A DNA stretch of 52,212 nt from Pontibacter pamirensis (GTDB lineage: Bacteria; Bacteroidota; Bacteroidia; Cytophagales; Hymenobacteraceae), in the NCBI RefSeq assembly GCF_010015475.1, contig NZ_SSNI01000041.1, positions 1 to 52,212 of the forward strand, written 5' to 3'. The notes under the pieces are model-generated. The model was given only the letters and a program-made list of their open reading frames with translations. It had not been told where the DNA came from and searched no databases. Shown here one piece after another: positions 8,503-17,242 of the stretch. A program made the position numbers and the translations under genes. Position 1 is the first letter of the stretch. The number at the start of each line of letters is the position of its first letter.

Positions 8503-10197
8503 ATGCAGGTAGCATCTACAGGGGCAGTATCCTCTAAACTACCAAGGTGGCCTGCTTCTTTACATGGTTCTGAAACTAATCACACCTGGCTTGCCGTTGT
8601 CTGGGCCCTTATTCTAACGGGTATATCCCTGCGTCTTTACCACTTCTTCGACAACAGGTCGTTCTGGATTGACGAGGTGTACCTGTCGAGCAGCCTGATT
8701 CGGATGAGCTTCCTGGAGTTGATGACTCCTCCCCTGGACTATGAACAAAAGGCCCCGATTGGTTTTCTGTGGTTGTCCAAGCTGGCGGTGCTGGCTTTCG
8801 GGAAAGGAGAGATGGCGCTCCGGCTTGTTCCGCTGGTGTGCGGTACTGCCTTGCTGTTCGTGTTCCTGCCGGTTGCCCGTCATTTCCTCCGGCCGTTGGG
8901 GGTAGTGGTGGCAGTAGGAATTGTGGCCCTGGCCCCGCCCCTGGTGTACCATGCGGTGGAGGCAAAGCAATACGCCACAGAAGTGCTGGCGACCGCTGTG
9001 ATTTTGTGGTTGTACATACGATACGACAAGCAGCTGTCTTCCCGGTCCCTGGTGCTGTGGGGAGTATGGGGAAGCCTTATCTTATGGTTCTCCTACTCCT
9101 CGATATTTGTACTGGCAGGCATGGCTTTTGGCATTTGCCTCTCCTATGCTGCAAAGCGGGAGTGGTCGCCGTTAATCCGGTCTCTGATCCCCTTTTCCAT
9201 GTGGATGCTCAGCTTTGTCGTTAATTACTATTTGTTCACCTACAAGCATGCTCATTCAGAATGGCTGGTGTACTTCTTTCAGCACATGAAGGGCTTTATG
9301 CCCCTGCCCCCCGAGTCTGTAACCGATCTGAAGTGGTTTGCCCGTGCAATTGGCTTCCTGCAGCATTACCCGCTTGGCCTGATGTGGTTCAGCGACGCCA
9401 AACCCGACAGCAGGCTGTTGGATATCCTTATAAAGTTATCCCCACTGTCGAACTTGCTGATGGGCACTGGCTTGTACCTGCTCTTCAAAAGAGACAGGAA
9501 AGTATTTATGGTGCTGGTCTTCCCTCTGCTGCTGGCTCTGCTGGCTTCAAGTGTTAAGATGTATCCTTTCTACGATCGCCTCATCTTATTTCTGGCGCCG
9601 CTGCTCACTCTGGTTGTGGCCTTGGGCTGCGAAAAGGCCACCGGCTTCTTCCCTTCCGGTGCGGCATGGCGCTTTGTCCTCCCAGGGGTGCTGCTTGCCG
9701 CCCCGCTTTCTAGTTCCATCCACCAGGTTATCCATACGGATGAGTTCGGAGGGTTTAAGAAAGCCGCTTACAGGGAGGCACTGCTATATATAAATGATAA
9801 TATTCAGGAGGGAGACGCAGTGTATGTGTATTGGAATTTCATGTACGCTTACCGGTTCTATAAGCAGGTGTACGACCTTCAATTTGATGCGATAGAAGGA
9901 AGGGACGTACGAGCAGCCTCAAAAAATGCGAATGATTATGTAAGAAAGCTGGCTCCGGATTTTGATTCCATTACCCAGAACCAGCGGGTGTGGGTAGTGC
10001 GCGACAACCGCAAGTCATTAGCGATCGGGGACTTCATCAGGCAACCAGAATGGTACTACGCCGATAGTGTCAAATCAGGCACACTGGTTCACCGCAGGAT
10101 ATCGGCTATGGGCGCAGAAGTGGATTCTCTCCGTTTAAACAATGTCAGCATCAGCTTGATTGACTTCACTTCCAAGGTCACCGCCGATGCCAGATAA
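8503..10197 (+). CDS. GT-C fold membrane glycosyltransferase (ArnT/PMT-like)
   Basis: A 564-residue protein with roughly ten or more membrane helices. FWIDEVYLSS (54-63) contains the acidic pair in the first periplasmic loop that is typical of GT-C enzymes using polyprenyl-phosphate sugars. A second characteristic stretch is VYHAVEAKQYATE, and a soluble C-terminal domain of about 150 residues follows the last helix. It is divergent from the HAD/UbiA/PRT genes across an AT-rich 220-base spacer. It may transfer a sugar made by the neighbouring enzymes. Acceptor and donor are unknown. Confidence 0.75.
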   Translation: MQVASTGAVSSKLPRWPASLHGSETNHTWLAVVWALILTGISLRLYHFFDNRSFWIDEVYLSSSLIRMSFLELMTPPLDYEQKAPIGFLWLSKLAVLAFGKGEMALRLVPLVCGTALLFVFLPVARHFLRPLGVVVAVGIVALAPPLVYHAVEAKQYATEVLATAVILWLYIRYDKQLSSRSLVLWGVWGSLILWFSYSSIFVLAGMAFGICLSYAAKREWSPLIRSLIPFSMWMLSFVVNYYLFTYKHAHSEWLVYFFQHMKGFMPLPPESVTDLKWFARAIGFLQHYPLGLMWFSDAKPDSRLLDILIKLSPLSNLLMGTGLYLLFKRDRKVFMVLVFPLLLALLASSVKMYPFYDRLILFLAPLLTLVVALGCEKATGFFPSGAAWRFVLPGVLLAAPLSSSIHQVIHTDEFGGFKKAAYREALLYINDNIQEGDAVYVYWNFMYAYRFYKQVYDLQFDAIEGRDVRAASKNANDYVRKLAPDFDSITQNQRVWVVRDNRKSLAIGDFIRQPEWYYADSVKSGTLVHRRISAMGAEVDSLRLNNVSISLIDFTSKVTADAR

Positions 10198-10439
10198 AAC
10201 ACAGGTTGGCGTGGATGAGCAGGCGATGGACTGTCATCAAGTACCGAATTGAGAAAACATAGGCAGTTCTGTTGAACAAAACTATCGCTATAGAACAGCT
10301 CTAGTTACACCTGTGATCAATTCAGCTTTTTAGTTCAGTCTACCCTCCAAATCAACATTCCCACGTTTTCCGGGGGATGAGTACAATGCATGGCGGCAGT
10401 AAACCATCTGTGGTTTTATTATAAAGCGCTTTTCCCGCT

Positions 10440-10937
10440 TTACTTTTTCTCTATTTCATCCATCACGGCAGAGGCGAGGGTTTCCAGCATCTTCTGGTCA
10501 GAGGCAGAAAACTTCCTCGGCTTCTTGTCCACAATGCAGACAGCCCCAATGTTATAGCCTTCAGGCGTGGTCAGGGGTGCAGCAGCGTAAAACCTGAGAC
10601 CGAATTCACCTGTCACCAACGGGCTGGCCAGCAGGCAGGGCTCTTTCAGGGTGTTCTCGAAAACGGTGACATCATTCCGGAGCACGGCAAGAGAACAGAG
10701 GCTTACATCCCTGCTCACCTCTTTTGCAAGGCCCATGCCAACCCCGGCTTTTGTTACGACATAGTCCTTTACCACGAAATTCACCAGCGCAATAGGCACA
10801 TCGAACATGCGGGAGGCAACGGCTGCGATATGCTTGAAGGTGCCGTTCTCTTCGTAAGTGTCCAAGATGTTGAGGCTGCGCAGCTTTGCCAGCCGCTGCT
10901 CTTCATTTTCGGGGAGCTTGCCGAAGGAGTTTTCCAT
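10440..10937 (-). CDS. GAF domain protein
   Basis: A 165-residue single-domain cytosolic protein. It opens with NEEQRLAKLRSLNILDT, the linker that commonly precedes GAF domains in sensory kinases and cyclases. The GAF fold spans about 25-160, with VPIALVNFV, DVSLCSLAV, LRFYAAAPL and IGAVCIVDKKPR blocks. No output domain is attached, so it probably senses a small ligand or redox state and acts on a partner protein. Monocistronic; no ligand can be predicted. Confidence 0.8.
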   Translation of the reverse strand: MENSFGKLPENEEQRLAKLRSLNILDTYEENGTFKHIAAVASRMFDVPIALVNFVVKDYVVTKAGVGMGLAKEVSRDVSLCSLAVLRNDVTVFENTLKEPCLLASPLVTGEFGLRFYAAAPLTTPEGYNIGAVCIVDKKPRKFSASDQKMLETLASAVMDEIEKK

Positions 10938-11323
10938 GGTTACAGTTCTTAATTTTGACCAGCTTTGAAGCGGTTAGTATAGCAAAAATCCTTAGACGTG
11001 CCTGACAGGAGCTCCCACTATCATCCGAAGAACCTTGGATATGTGATGAATTCCCGGCAGCGCCTTTCCGGCTCCGTTTGCCGCTAGCTTGCTTACAAAC
11101 ATCCCATTGATGTAGTTGTTTATAAAAAACAAAGTAAATTTACGGCAGTTGGTCATGGCTTTCAGCGGGATTACTACTTAAATTGAATCCGGGAAAGTAC
11201 TTAATTCTATTCTTCAAACTAATAAACTTCCTCGACACAGTAAACAGCCGTGTTGCCCCTCCCGTTCTGCATGAGGATGATATTCACCGCAATGTTCAGC
11301 GGCAGAAATGAATGTGTTGCACT
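10938..11323. other. Spacer, divergent promoter region
   Basis: About 385 bases between the divergent GAF and 11324 genes. AT-rich around 11110-11230. No ORF, hairpin or consensus promoter that I can define. Confidence 0.4.
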
Positions 11324-11722
11324 ATGAGGATATTTACAGAGAAGAACTTCTTTGGAGAATGCACGCTCTTCGTAAGGGAGTGGGTAAAGCTTCTCTCTGA
11401 AAACAAGCTTGACGAAGCCTGTGATATGTTAGATGACCCAGAAGACAACGGCAGAAGTATCTTCTGGGATGCTGCAACCATGACAGAGGCACTTTTGGGG
11501 TACATTGGACAAAGGCGGATGCCTTCCGTAAGCGACCCTTACCGGACGGACTTGGGAAAGGAGAGAGTAAGCTTCATCGGGTGTGACGAAGGCAACTACG
11601 CTGTCGACTACGACATCCCCATAGAAGGTGAATGGACAGATTTGACAGCGCAATTCACGTTCAAAAGACATGCCTCGGGATTGTACTTAGTCTTATTAGA
11701 AGGCTTGTCTGTATTAAATTAG
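11324..11722 (+). CDS. Unrecognised acidic protein (132 aa)
   Basis: The frame starts at ATG 11324 (MRIFTEKNFFGECTLF); an ATG four codons upstream is possible. The protein is soluble, acidic, rich in aromatic residues and has no signal peptide. It contains VREWVKLLSENKLDEACDML, which looks like an amphipathic helix, then GEWTDLTAQFTF and a beta-rich C-terminus. Small proteins of this build are often immunity or accessory proteins, but nothing nearby supports that. Codon use is normal and the frame is intact, so I believe it is real. Confidence 0.6.
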   Translation: MRIFTEKNFFGECTLFVREWVKLLSENKLDEACDMLDDPEDNGRSIFWDAATMTEALLGYIGQRRMPSVSDPYRTDLGKERVSFIGCDEGNYAVDYDIPIEGEWTDLTAQFTFKRHASGLYLVLLEGLSVLN

Positions 11723-12202
11723 GGTCAGTAACCATGCCTTACTGCTGTTCTTCGGTTTCCCTCGTGCTGTAATCTCCTGCATTAGCTGCACGCATCGAGA
11801 TCCGGGGTATAACTCATCAGTATTAAATAGACAATATTACGATAAATTCTTATAGGTATTAAACATTTGGCTGTCAGCATGTTAATCAAGTAAAGGCTCT
11901 TACGTTTCGACTAATTGGAATGATTTTCACAAATGGATTGCCAAATAGTTTAGAGGTGAAGCTTTATAAAATCACGGTCAAGACAGTATATTACTTATTT
12001 CAAGCAAGAATGAAGATGTATTTGCTTCTAATTAGATGATGAAGAAACCATTCTATCTACTGCTAAGCATTGCTAAACAGTTATGTAGCCAAACTAATCG
12101 ACTAATTATCAATATCTTATGTTTTATAGAAAATTATCGTAATATCCTCTAATTAATGTTAAATACATGCAAATACATTTAACATCTTAATCCTCCTGCA
12201 AT
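11723..12202. other. AT-rich spacer
   Basis: 480 bases, strongly AT-rich between 11820 and 12190, without an ORF. It reads like upstream or degraded DNA. No clear terminator for the 11324 gene is visible. Confidence 0.4.
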
Positions 12203-12427
12203 ATGGCGATAGCTCTGACTTTGACTGGCCTTATCTTACTGGTGTGCACCCTGTGCAGCGCCCTTGTTTTGCTTCTGAGTCATGAGGAAGAGCCGGACAG
12301 AGGCTACGGCTGGGTACAAAAACCCGATGCCCCTATGATGCGCATTGCCTCAGGGTGTAATGTGGAGAAGACCCCCACGCACCTGCCTCAGCACATGACC
12401 GTGGAGAAGGCCGCAACGGGCTCCTGA
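12203..12427 (+). CDS. Small single-pass membrane protein (74 aa)
   Basis: One hydrophobic helix at about residues 3-26, then a polar tail with HEEEPDRGYGW. The TM helix starts at residue 3 and the ATG follows AATCCTCCTGCAAT. No family is recognised. It is followed directly by a decayed region. Confidence 0.4.
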   Translation: MAIALTLTGLILLVCTLCSALVLLLSHEEEPDRGYGWVQKPDAPMMRIASGCNVEKTPTHLPQHMTVEKAATGS

Positions 12428-12513
12428 GTCAGGCTGATTGCACAGGCCGGGGTCTGAAAGGAAGCAGCATCAATGTCTCGTTGGTGAGAGGGCAGTTTCC
12501 TCTAAAGCGGTAC

Positions 12514-12582
12514 CTACACCAGCTCCGAGATGTCAAGCTGTTCCAGGTAAGGCTCCAGGTTTGACCGGCTGCTGAACCCGCG
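12514..12582 (-). pseudogene. Orphan small-protein family, remnant (C-terminal part)
   Basis: The minus strand reads GFSSRSNLEPYLEQLDISEL, two more codons at most, then TAG. This aligns with GFNEGAFLEPYLERIGLSEL of the gene at 1415. Upstream the frame breaks and only scattered similarity remains, so the N-terminal two thirds have decayed. It is the fourth member of the family in the window. Confidence 0.6.
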
Positions 12583-12599
12583 CGCCACCGACCGCGCGC

Positions 12600-13171
12600 G
12601 TGCTTTACGTGTCCCTCTCTGCCTACGCGACCGCCATCCTTTGCGTGGCGGCCGACAGGGTTATCGGGTAGGGCAGATGGCCGGGCCCCTGGCAGCTGTT
12701 TCCGCGGACTGAATGAAAAACAAAATGGACTGCAGGAAAAGCATCTCAATTAGGGTGGGTGGCTGTTGCACAACTCAGTTTTTAACATGACTTCCTTACA
12801 GCCTTCACTCGGAGTGGGCAGCTCCAAAAGAGTAACCTACGATAAACAAGCTAATAAAAAATCTTTACTTACCATAATAGGTGATGTGGAGCTTCTGTAT
12901 TTTCTGCACAAACTGAGCGAAAGCAGGTGAGGCAGTGGTGCTACGAGAAGTTCTCCGGAATATACCTGCTCACCCTTAACCGGGTGTTTGAGAAGGCACA
13001 GGTGTGAAAGGCGAAAACCGGAAAGTATCAATTCTAAAATGCCAGGCTCTGCTATAAGTTATACTTTGCTACCTGCCATTACAAATCATGGCTTTGGCTA
13101 TACCATTTCCGGCTTCAAAGAAAATACCACCGCTGTTCCTCTTTACCTTCTGCCGATAGCCCACGCCTAAA
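12600..13171. other. Decayed stretch without an intact gene
   Basis: GC-rich to about 12700, then mixed. Short peptide-like tails appear in the plus strand at about 12930-13010 (ending LTLNRVFEKAQV), but no complete frame exists. I cannot identify their origin. Confidence 0.3.
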
Positions 13172-13212
13172 AAGAAGAAAGGCAAAACCTTTCAGTACTT
13201 GCCTTTCTTCTT
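13172..13212. terminator. Intrinsic terminator after the Thr/Gly-repeat lipoprotein gene
   Basis: AAGAAGAAAGGCAA (13172-13185) pairs perfectly with 13199-13212 across a 13-nt loop. Read on the minus strand the stem is followed by a T tract, so it ends the transcript of the gene at 13242-13562. Confidence 0.75.
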
Positions 13213-13241
13213 TTATTTCAGCTAAACTGTAAGGAGGCTGA

Positions 13242-13562
13242 TTACATAGTAGTTGTACCAGTTGTAGTAGTTCCTGTAGTGGTACCAGTTGTGGTAGTTC
13301 CTGTAGTTGTACCAGTTGTAGTAGTTCCTGTAGTGGTACCAGTTGTGGTAGTTCCTGTAGTTGTACCAGTAGTGGTAGTTCCAGTTGTACCAGTAGTAGT
13401 TCCTGTAGTTGTACCAGCGGTAGTTCCAGTTGTACCGGTCGTAGTCGTGCCGTAATCCGTATCTGTACCAGTGCCCGTGCTAGACGGTGTCTCTGTGCAT
13501 GATGCTAAAACAGTAGCTACTACAAAGGCAGCGGCATATAAATTTACAAAAGTCTTTTTCAT
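13242..13562 (-). CDS. Lipoprotein with (Thr/Gly)-rich 9-residue repeats
   Basis: 106 residues. An SPII signal with lipobox VLASC puts the lipidated Cys at residue 22. After a short linker the rest is built of Thr and Gly only, in 9-residue units of the form GTTTTGTTT. The tail is likely an extended, flexible surface stalk; similar Thr-rich repeats in Bacteroidota can be O-glycosylated, though no glycosylation motif (D-S/T-A/I/L/V/M/T) is obvious. The DNA repeats make copy-number change likely. A broken relative lies immediately upstream. Confidence 0.7.
   Translation of the reverse strand: MKKTFVNLYAAAFVVATVLASCTETPSSTGTGTDTDYGTTTTGTTGTTAGTTTGTTTGTTGTTTTGTTTGTTTTGTTTGTTTTGTTTGTTTTGTTTGTTTTGTTTM
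13255..13400. repeat. 27-bp tandem repeats in the lipoprotein gene
   Basis: A 27-base unit starting gtaccagttgtagtagttcc recurs about five times. Units alternate at two positions (tagtag or tggtag; ctgtagtg or ctgtagtt), giving a 54-base higher-order period. All units keep the reading frame, encoding nine residues each. Confidence 0.75.
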
Positions 13563-13590
13563 TGCTTTAATGTTGATAAATGAGAAAACA

Positions 13591-13781
13591 CTAACTCAGT
13601 TTCCGATTACCATCAAGAAGTATCTGACCTCCAGTGGTAGTTCCTCCAGTAGCCCCACCTGTTGTTGTGCCGTTTTCATCCCTTCCTTCCGTATTGGTCT
13701 CTGTGTTGTTTCCGCACGATGTCATGAGAAGAGACGCAGAAGGAAAGATGCCGCCAGTATGGGAGTGAAGTTCCTTTTCAT
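13591..13781 (-). pseudogene. Small Gly/Thr lipoprotein gene with a frameshift
   Basis: ATG at 13781 opens a signal peptide (MKRNFTPILAASFL) that runs into a TGA. One base out of frame the sequence continues as LLMTSCGNNTETNTEGRDENG and a Gly/Thr tail to a TAG at 13591. Together they make a lipoprotein with lipobox LMTSC, related to the gene downstream. The total of 191 bases is not a multiple of three. Sequencing error is an alternative to true decay. Confidence 0.6.
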
Positions 13782-13912
13782 AGCTGTTAAAGTTTAAATT
13801 TTCAAAGTCTCTTGCTTTACGATTATTTGTTTCATCTGTTGTTATACCTCAAAGGTTATTTGATACGCGAACAGTTAACCTCCTTTATGAAAAGGAGTAA
13901 CATACTATAAAA

Positions 13913-13945
13913 AGCACAGGCTGCCTAAGATAGGCAGCCTGTGCT
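13913..13945. terminator. Strong hairpin terminator
   Basis: AGCACAGGCTGCCT (13913-13926) pairs perfectly with 13932-13945 across a 5-nt loop. On the minus strand it is followed by TTTTTAT. No intact minus-strand gene precedes it, so its original gene may be the decayed block at 14206-14620. Confidence 0.65.
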
Positions 13946-14205
13946 CCACTAACCAGTTTTTGCAGTATTTATATACGCAGCAGCTTCTAAAAAGTAGACC
14001 ATTTTAAAAAATCTTCTTTCTGCTTAGTCTGCCATAGGCGATGATTCTTCTGAAAGTTAATTTAGAGCTGCGGAGGAGTGTGGAAAGCTTCCAGGCCATC
14101 TCAGCACTAATGCCAACACGTCTGTTGAAATTCGCAGGAGCAGCTTGAAGGATCACTCTCCGATCACAAAGTTGAAAACAGTTGAATTTAGTTAAGATGC
14201 TGTAT

Positions 14206-14620
14206 CCCAGAAAATGGGGTTTCTTGGGATGTATTTGTAAGGGAGAATCAAAACAGCATTGTCTCTTGGGGATGCTGCCTGGTGTGCACTTTTTGTAACA
14301 CCTCTTTGGGACAAAAACTACAGGATTTCCTCTATAGTTTCACCATGTGATTGTGCCACAGACAAAGTAAAACAGGCCTTTTGGTGCAGTAAAAGGCTAT
14401 AAAGCAGATGCAAACTTGTGTATAGGTCCGCTGAGTCATGCTTTGCCGCAGGGACAGGCAAACATCACGTGTGGCGGTTTGTGAAGCACTTTCAAACTGC
14501 CCGGATGCAGCCTGAAAGGTGTCTGCTGCTGGCCCGGCAAAAGAAAAGGGCAGCCACCGGCCACCCCTTCTTCCTACCAAAAACAAAATGAAAAAGCTCT
14601 TCTCAGAGTCAAAAGCCAGA
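14206..14620. repeat. Decayed duplicated block, copy 2 (pairs with 3555-3980)
   Basis: It aligns with copy 1 over about 415 bases in the same orientation, with the same order of landmarks. Divergence is substantial, so the duplication is old. It ends about 185 bases before the carbonic anhydrase gene. Confidence 0.6.
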
Positions 14621-14805
14621 CACAATCGCAGGGATAATAATTCCTGACTCGTCCTGAAATCAATGGATAGAGCGAGCACTGTTGAATAAGGATGACAACT
14701 GAAGCTCTTTAGCATCGGCAGGACGCTGGTATTACTGCTGCGGTAGCCGCCTCCAAAACCTTTAACCCCTATAAAAGTACAAACCCTAGAACTAACCTTA
14801 TACAC

Positions 14806-15642
14806 ATGAAGAGAAGCACAGCACCTATTCCATCCCGCTACAAAAGAGTCAGAAACAGGCTGTGCCTCTTTTTGGTGATAATCACAGGACTGTCTGCCTG
14901 TGGCGGTGAAACGGAGATAGAAGCAATAGCAGATGAGCCGGTTGCAGTGGAAGCAGAACCCGAAACGGCGGGGGCAGCAGAGTGGAATTATGAGAACACC
15001 AACTGGGAGGAAATCTCAGGCGCCGAGTGCCAGGCCAATGTGCAGTCTCCCGTCAACATCAGCACTCAGGAGGCGATTGAGGCGGAGCTCTCGGACATCC
15101 GCTACGAGTACGAGCCCTTCCCCATGAAGATAGTGGACAACGGGCACACGGTGCAGGTATACGGCACGGAGAGCAGCTTCATTACGGTAGAGGGCAAGCG
15201 GTACCAGTTCAGGCAGTTTCACTTCCACTATCCTTCCGAGCACACCATCGACGGTAAGCGGCACCCGCTGGAGATGCACCTGGTGCACCAGGAGGAGGGA
15301 ACTAGCAACCTGGCTGTGCTGGCCGTTTTCATAGAAGAAGGCACTGCCGACAACCCTTTCCTGGAGAAGGTGTTCACACAGATACCTGCTCAGAAGGAAG
15401 AGGAAGTGCAGACAGAGGTGCAATTAATGCTGTCTGACTACGTCCCGCCGTCCCAGGCCCACTATACCTACATCGGCTCCCTGACCACGCCCCCCTGTAC
15501 AGTGGGCGTGGACTGGATAGTCTTCAGGGAACCATTGCAGGCATCAGAGGAACAAATAGCCAAATTCTCTGCCTTGTACGCCAACAACGCGCGGCCTGTG
15601 CAGGCCCTCAACAACAGAAGGGTGCTGAAGACGGAAGAGTAA
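14806..15642 (+). CDS. Alpha-carbonic anhydrase, lipoprotein
   Basis: 278 residues. The signal peptide ends in a lipobox GLSAC (Cys at 32), so the enzyme is anchored to a membrane facing the periplasm or surface. The catalytic domain spans about 60-275. Zinc ligands are His139 and His141 (QFHFHYPSEH) and His158 (EMHLVH), with SLTTPPC and NNARPVQ as further signatures. It interconverts CO2 and bicarbonate. A SulP anion transporter of the bicarbonate-like type begins at 52038, but the genes are far apart. Confidence 0.93.
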   Translation: MKRSTAPIPSRYKRVRNRLCLFLVIITGLSACGGETEIEAIADEPVAVEAEPETAGAAEWNYENTNWEEISGAECQANVQSPVNISTQEAIEAELSDIRYEYEPFPMKIVDNGHTVQVYGTESSFITVEGKRYQFRQFHFHYPSEHTIDGKRHPLEMHLVHQEEGTSNLAVLAVFIEEGTADNPFLEKVFTQIPAQKEEEVQTEVQLMLSDYVPPSQAHYTYIGSLTTPPCTVGVDWIVFREPLQASEEQIAKFSALYANNARPVQALNNRRVLKTEE

Positions 15643-16135
15643 TTTTCTCTTGTTCATAAACGAAAGCAGGGCCTTCTGGTTCAGCCGATCGGCGCGTACA
15701 AATCTGTATATGAGTCTGTTATATTCTACCGCGTCAGGCTCCTGCCTGGAAAGTTGCAGGGGATGATGCGGTGTCCGATAATTTGCCACTGGCCGATGGT
15801 GTGACCGTGACTGATTTGGCTGTGGCCGACACCTGGGACGAGGTTGATTTCTACACAACTTTTTTGCTTGGCTTACCAGAACGATGTCTCCTGTGAACTA
15901 ACCTGAAAGCACTGTTCCCACGCCTACAGAAGTCCATCTGCAGCAGATTGGTATTATCAAAGGCCTCGCTGTCGTTTCGGTAATACCGCTGCACGCGCTG
16001 GATAAGCAGGGGTTGGCCACCTCTGATGCCACTTGCCACATCCGGCAGGCCGTGCCGGTGTTTCTAATCATGATGCAAACTTAGGGAGGAGCTCAGGCTC
16101 ATTAGCGCTTTGCTGCTACAGTCAAGCGCATAGAG
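15643..16135. other. Spacer with no recognisable gene
   Basis: About 490 bases of GC content similar to genes, with fragmentary frames on both strands, none with motif or start. Probably remnants of a lost gene. Confidence 0.35.
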
Positions 16136-17053
16136 CTACTCTCCCCGCGCTTCCTTCTCCTTTACCCGGATAGGAATGTCTTTCTGGTAGTCGTAGAGCT
16201 TGAGCTCCTGGATGTTGGCAGGCAAGCCGAAGCCGTTCTCCAGCAGCGCCTTCGTCACGGCTTGCATGACGCTTCCCTTCAACAGCACCACTCCTTTTTT
16301 GTAGTCGTCCGTCTCAGCCCAGAAGAACACTTTTATGTTTACCGTGCTGGTCCCGAGCTCGTCTACTGTGGCGTACGGCGGGTCCTCCCGTAGAACGCCC
16401 TCTACACCCAGCGCCGTTCTCTCTATCAAATCAATGGCTTCCTGCGTGTTGTCGTTGTAATCAACGCCCACTACAAAGTGTATCCTGATCAGGCCGTTCT
16501 GGGTCAGGTTGGTCACCTTCGACTGGAGGATAGTGCTGTTGGGGATGAACACGTCCTTGCTGTCGAAGGTCAGCACGTGCGTGACCCTCAGGTGCAGTGC
16601 CTTCACCTTGCCGGTGACATCCTCCACTTCGATGGTGTCGTCTATCTCGAACGGGCGGTTGAAGGCCAGGATAAGCCCGGCCAGGAAATTCTCCGCGATG
16701 TCCTTGAAGGCAAAGCCAATCACCACCGCCGACAAACCGGCGCCGGCCAGCAAACCGCCGGCAATCCCGCTCAGGCCCAGCGTCTGCAGCACCAGCAGTA
16801 GCCCCACAATGATGATGGCCCACTTGGACACCAGCGCAATGTACCCCGCCGTGATCCTGTCATGGGACTTGCCCGACAGCCTTGCATCCAGCACGGCTTT
16901 GGCTCTGCCCGACACCCAAAGCGCAACAAAGGAAATCAGGAGTGCGAGCAGGATATTAGGCAGCAGGAACAGGAACCCCTCCCAGTACTCGTTTACTACA
17001 TCCATCAGGCCGGCGGTCGATGCGCTGATGTCTAAGCGGTTATCGTCTTGCAT
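16136..17053 (-). CDS. MscS-family mechanosensitive channel 1
   Basis: 305 residues from ATG 17053 (MQDDNRLDIS); an upstream start at 17113 would add a Cys- and Pro-rich stretch unlike the family. Three N-terminal helices include the pore-lining TM3, where AGLSAVVIGFAFKDIAENFLAG (split by GFAFKDI) matches the MscS core. The beta domain follows with FEIDDTIEV and FIPNSTI. These channels open under hypo-osmotic stress to release solutes. It lies downstream of the DUF2254 gene on the same strand, with a hairpin between them. Confidence 0.9.
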   Translation of the reverse strand: MQDDNRLDISASTAGLMDVVNEYWEGFLFLLPNILLALLISFVALWVSGRAKAVLDARLSGKSHDRITAGYIALVSKWAIIIVGLLLVLQTLGLSGIAGGLLAGAGLSAVVIGFAFKDIAENFLAGLILAFNRPFEIDDTIEVEDVTGKVKALHLRVTHVLTFDSKDVFIPNSTILQSKVTNLTQNGLIRIHFVVGVDYNDNTQEAIDLIERTALGVEGVLREDPPYATVDELGTSTVNIKVFFWAETDDYKKGVVLLKGSVMQAVTKALLENGFGLPANIQELKLYDYQKDIPIRVKEKEARGE

Positions 17054-17157
17054 AGGTTGCTGTTTAGGACAGGGTGCCTGCGGCACTTCGGCCGTGAAGG
17101 CACAGCACAGCAACCGCAGATGTTGCAGCTACTGCACCTGTTGCCTCTAAACGCAGT

Positions 17158-17211
17158 GCGGGGCGTACAGTTTCACAGCTGGGGCAGGCGGCAGTGAACT
17201 GTACGCCCCGC
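17158..17211. terminator. Long hairpin between DUF2254 and MscS genes
   Basis: Bases 17158-17176 pair with 17194-17211, an 18-bp stem with one bulged T and a loop of about 17 nt. No T tract follows on either strand, so it may attenuate or protect mRNA ends instead of being a classic terminator. Confidence 0.45.
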
Positions 17212-17242
17212 ACCTGGCGGCTCTTCGGCGAGGGAGCCAGGG

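Noticed and set aside
13255..13440. Regular repeats that might be a CRISPR array
   Set aside because: The 27-base units are contiguous without unique spacers and encode Thr/Gly repeats of a lipoprotein; no cas gene is nearby.
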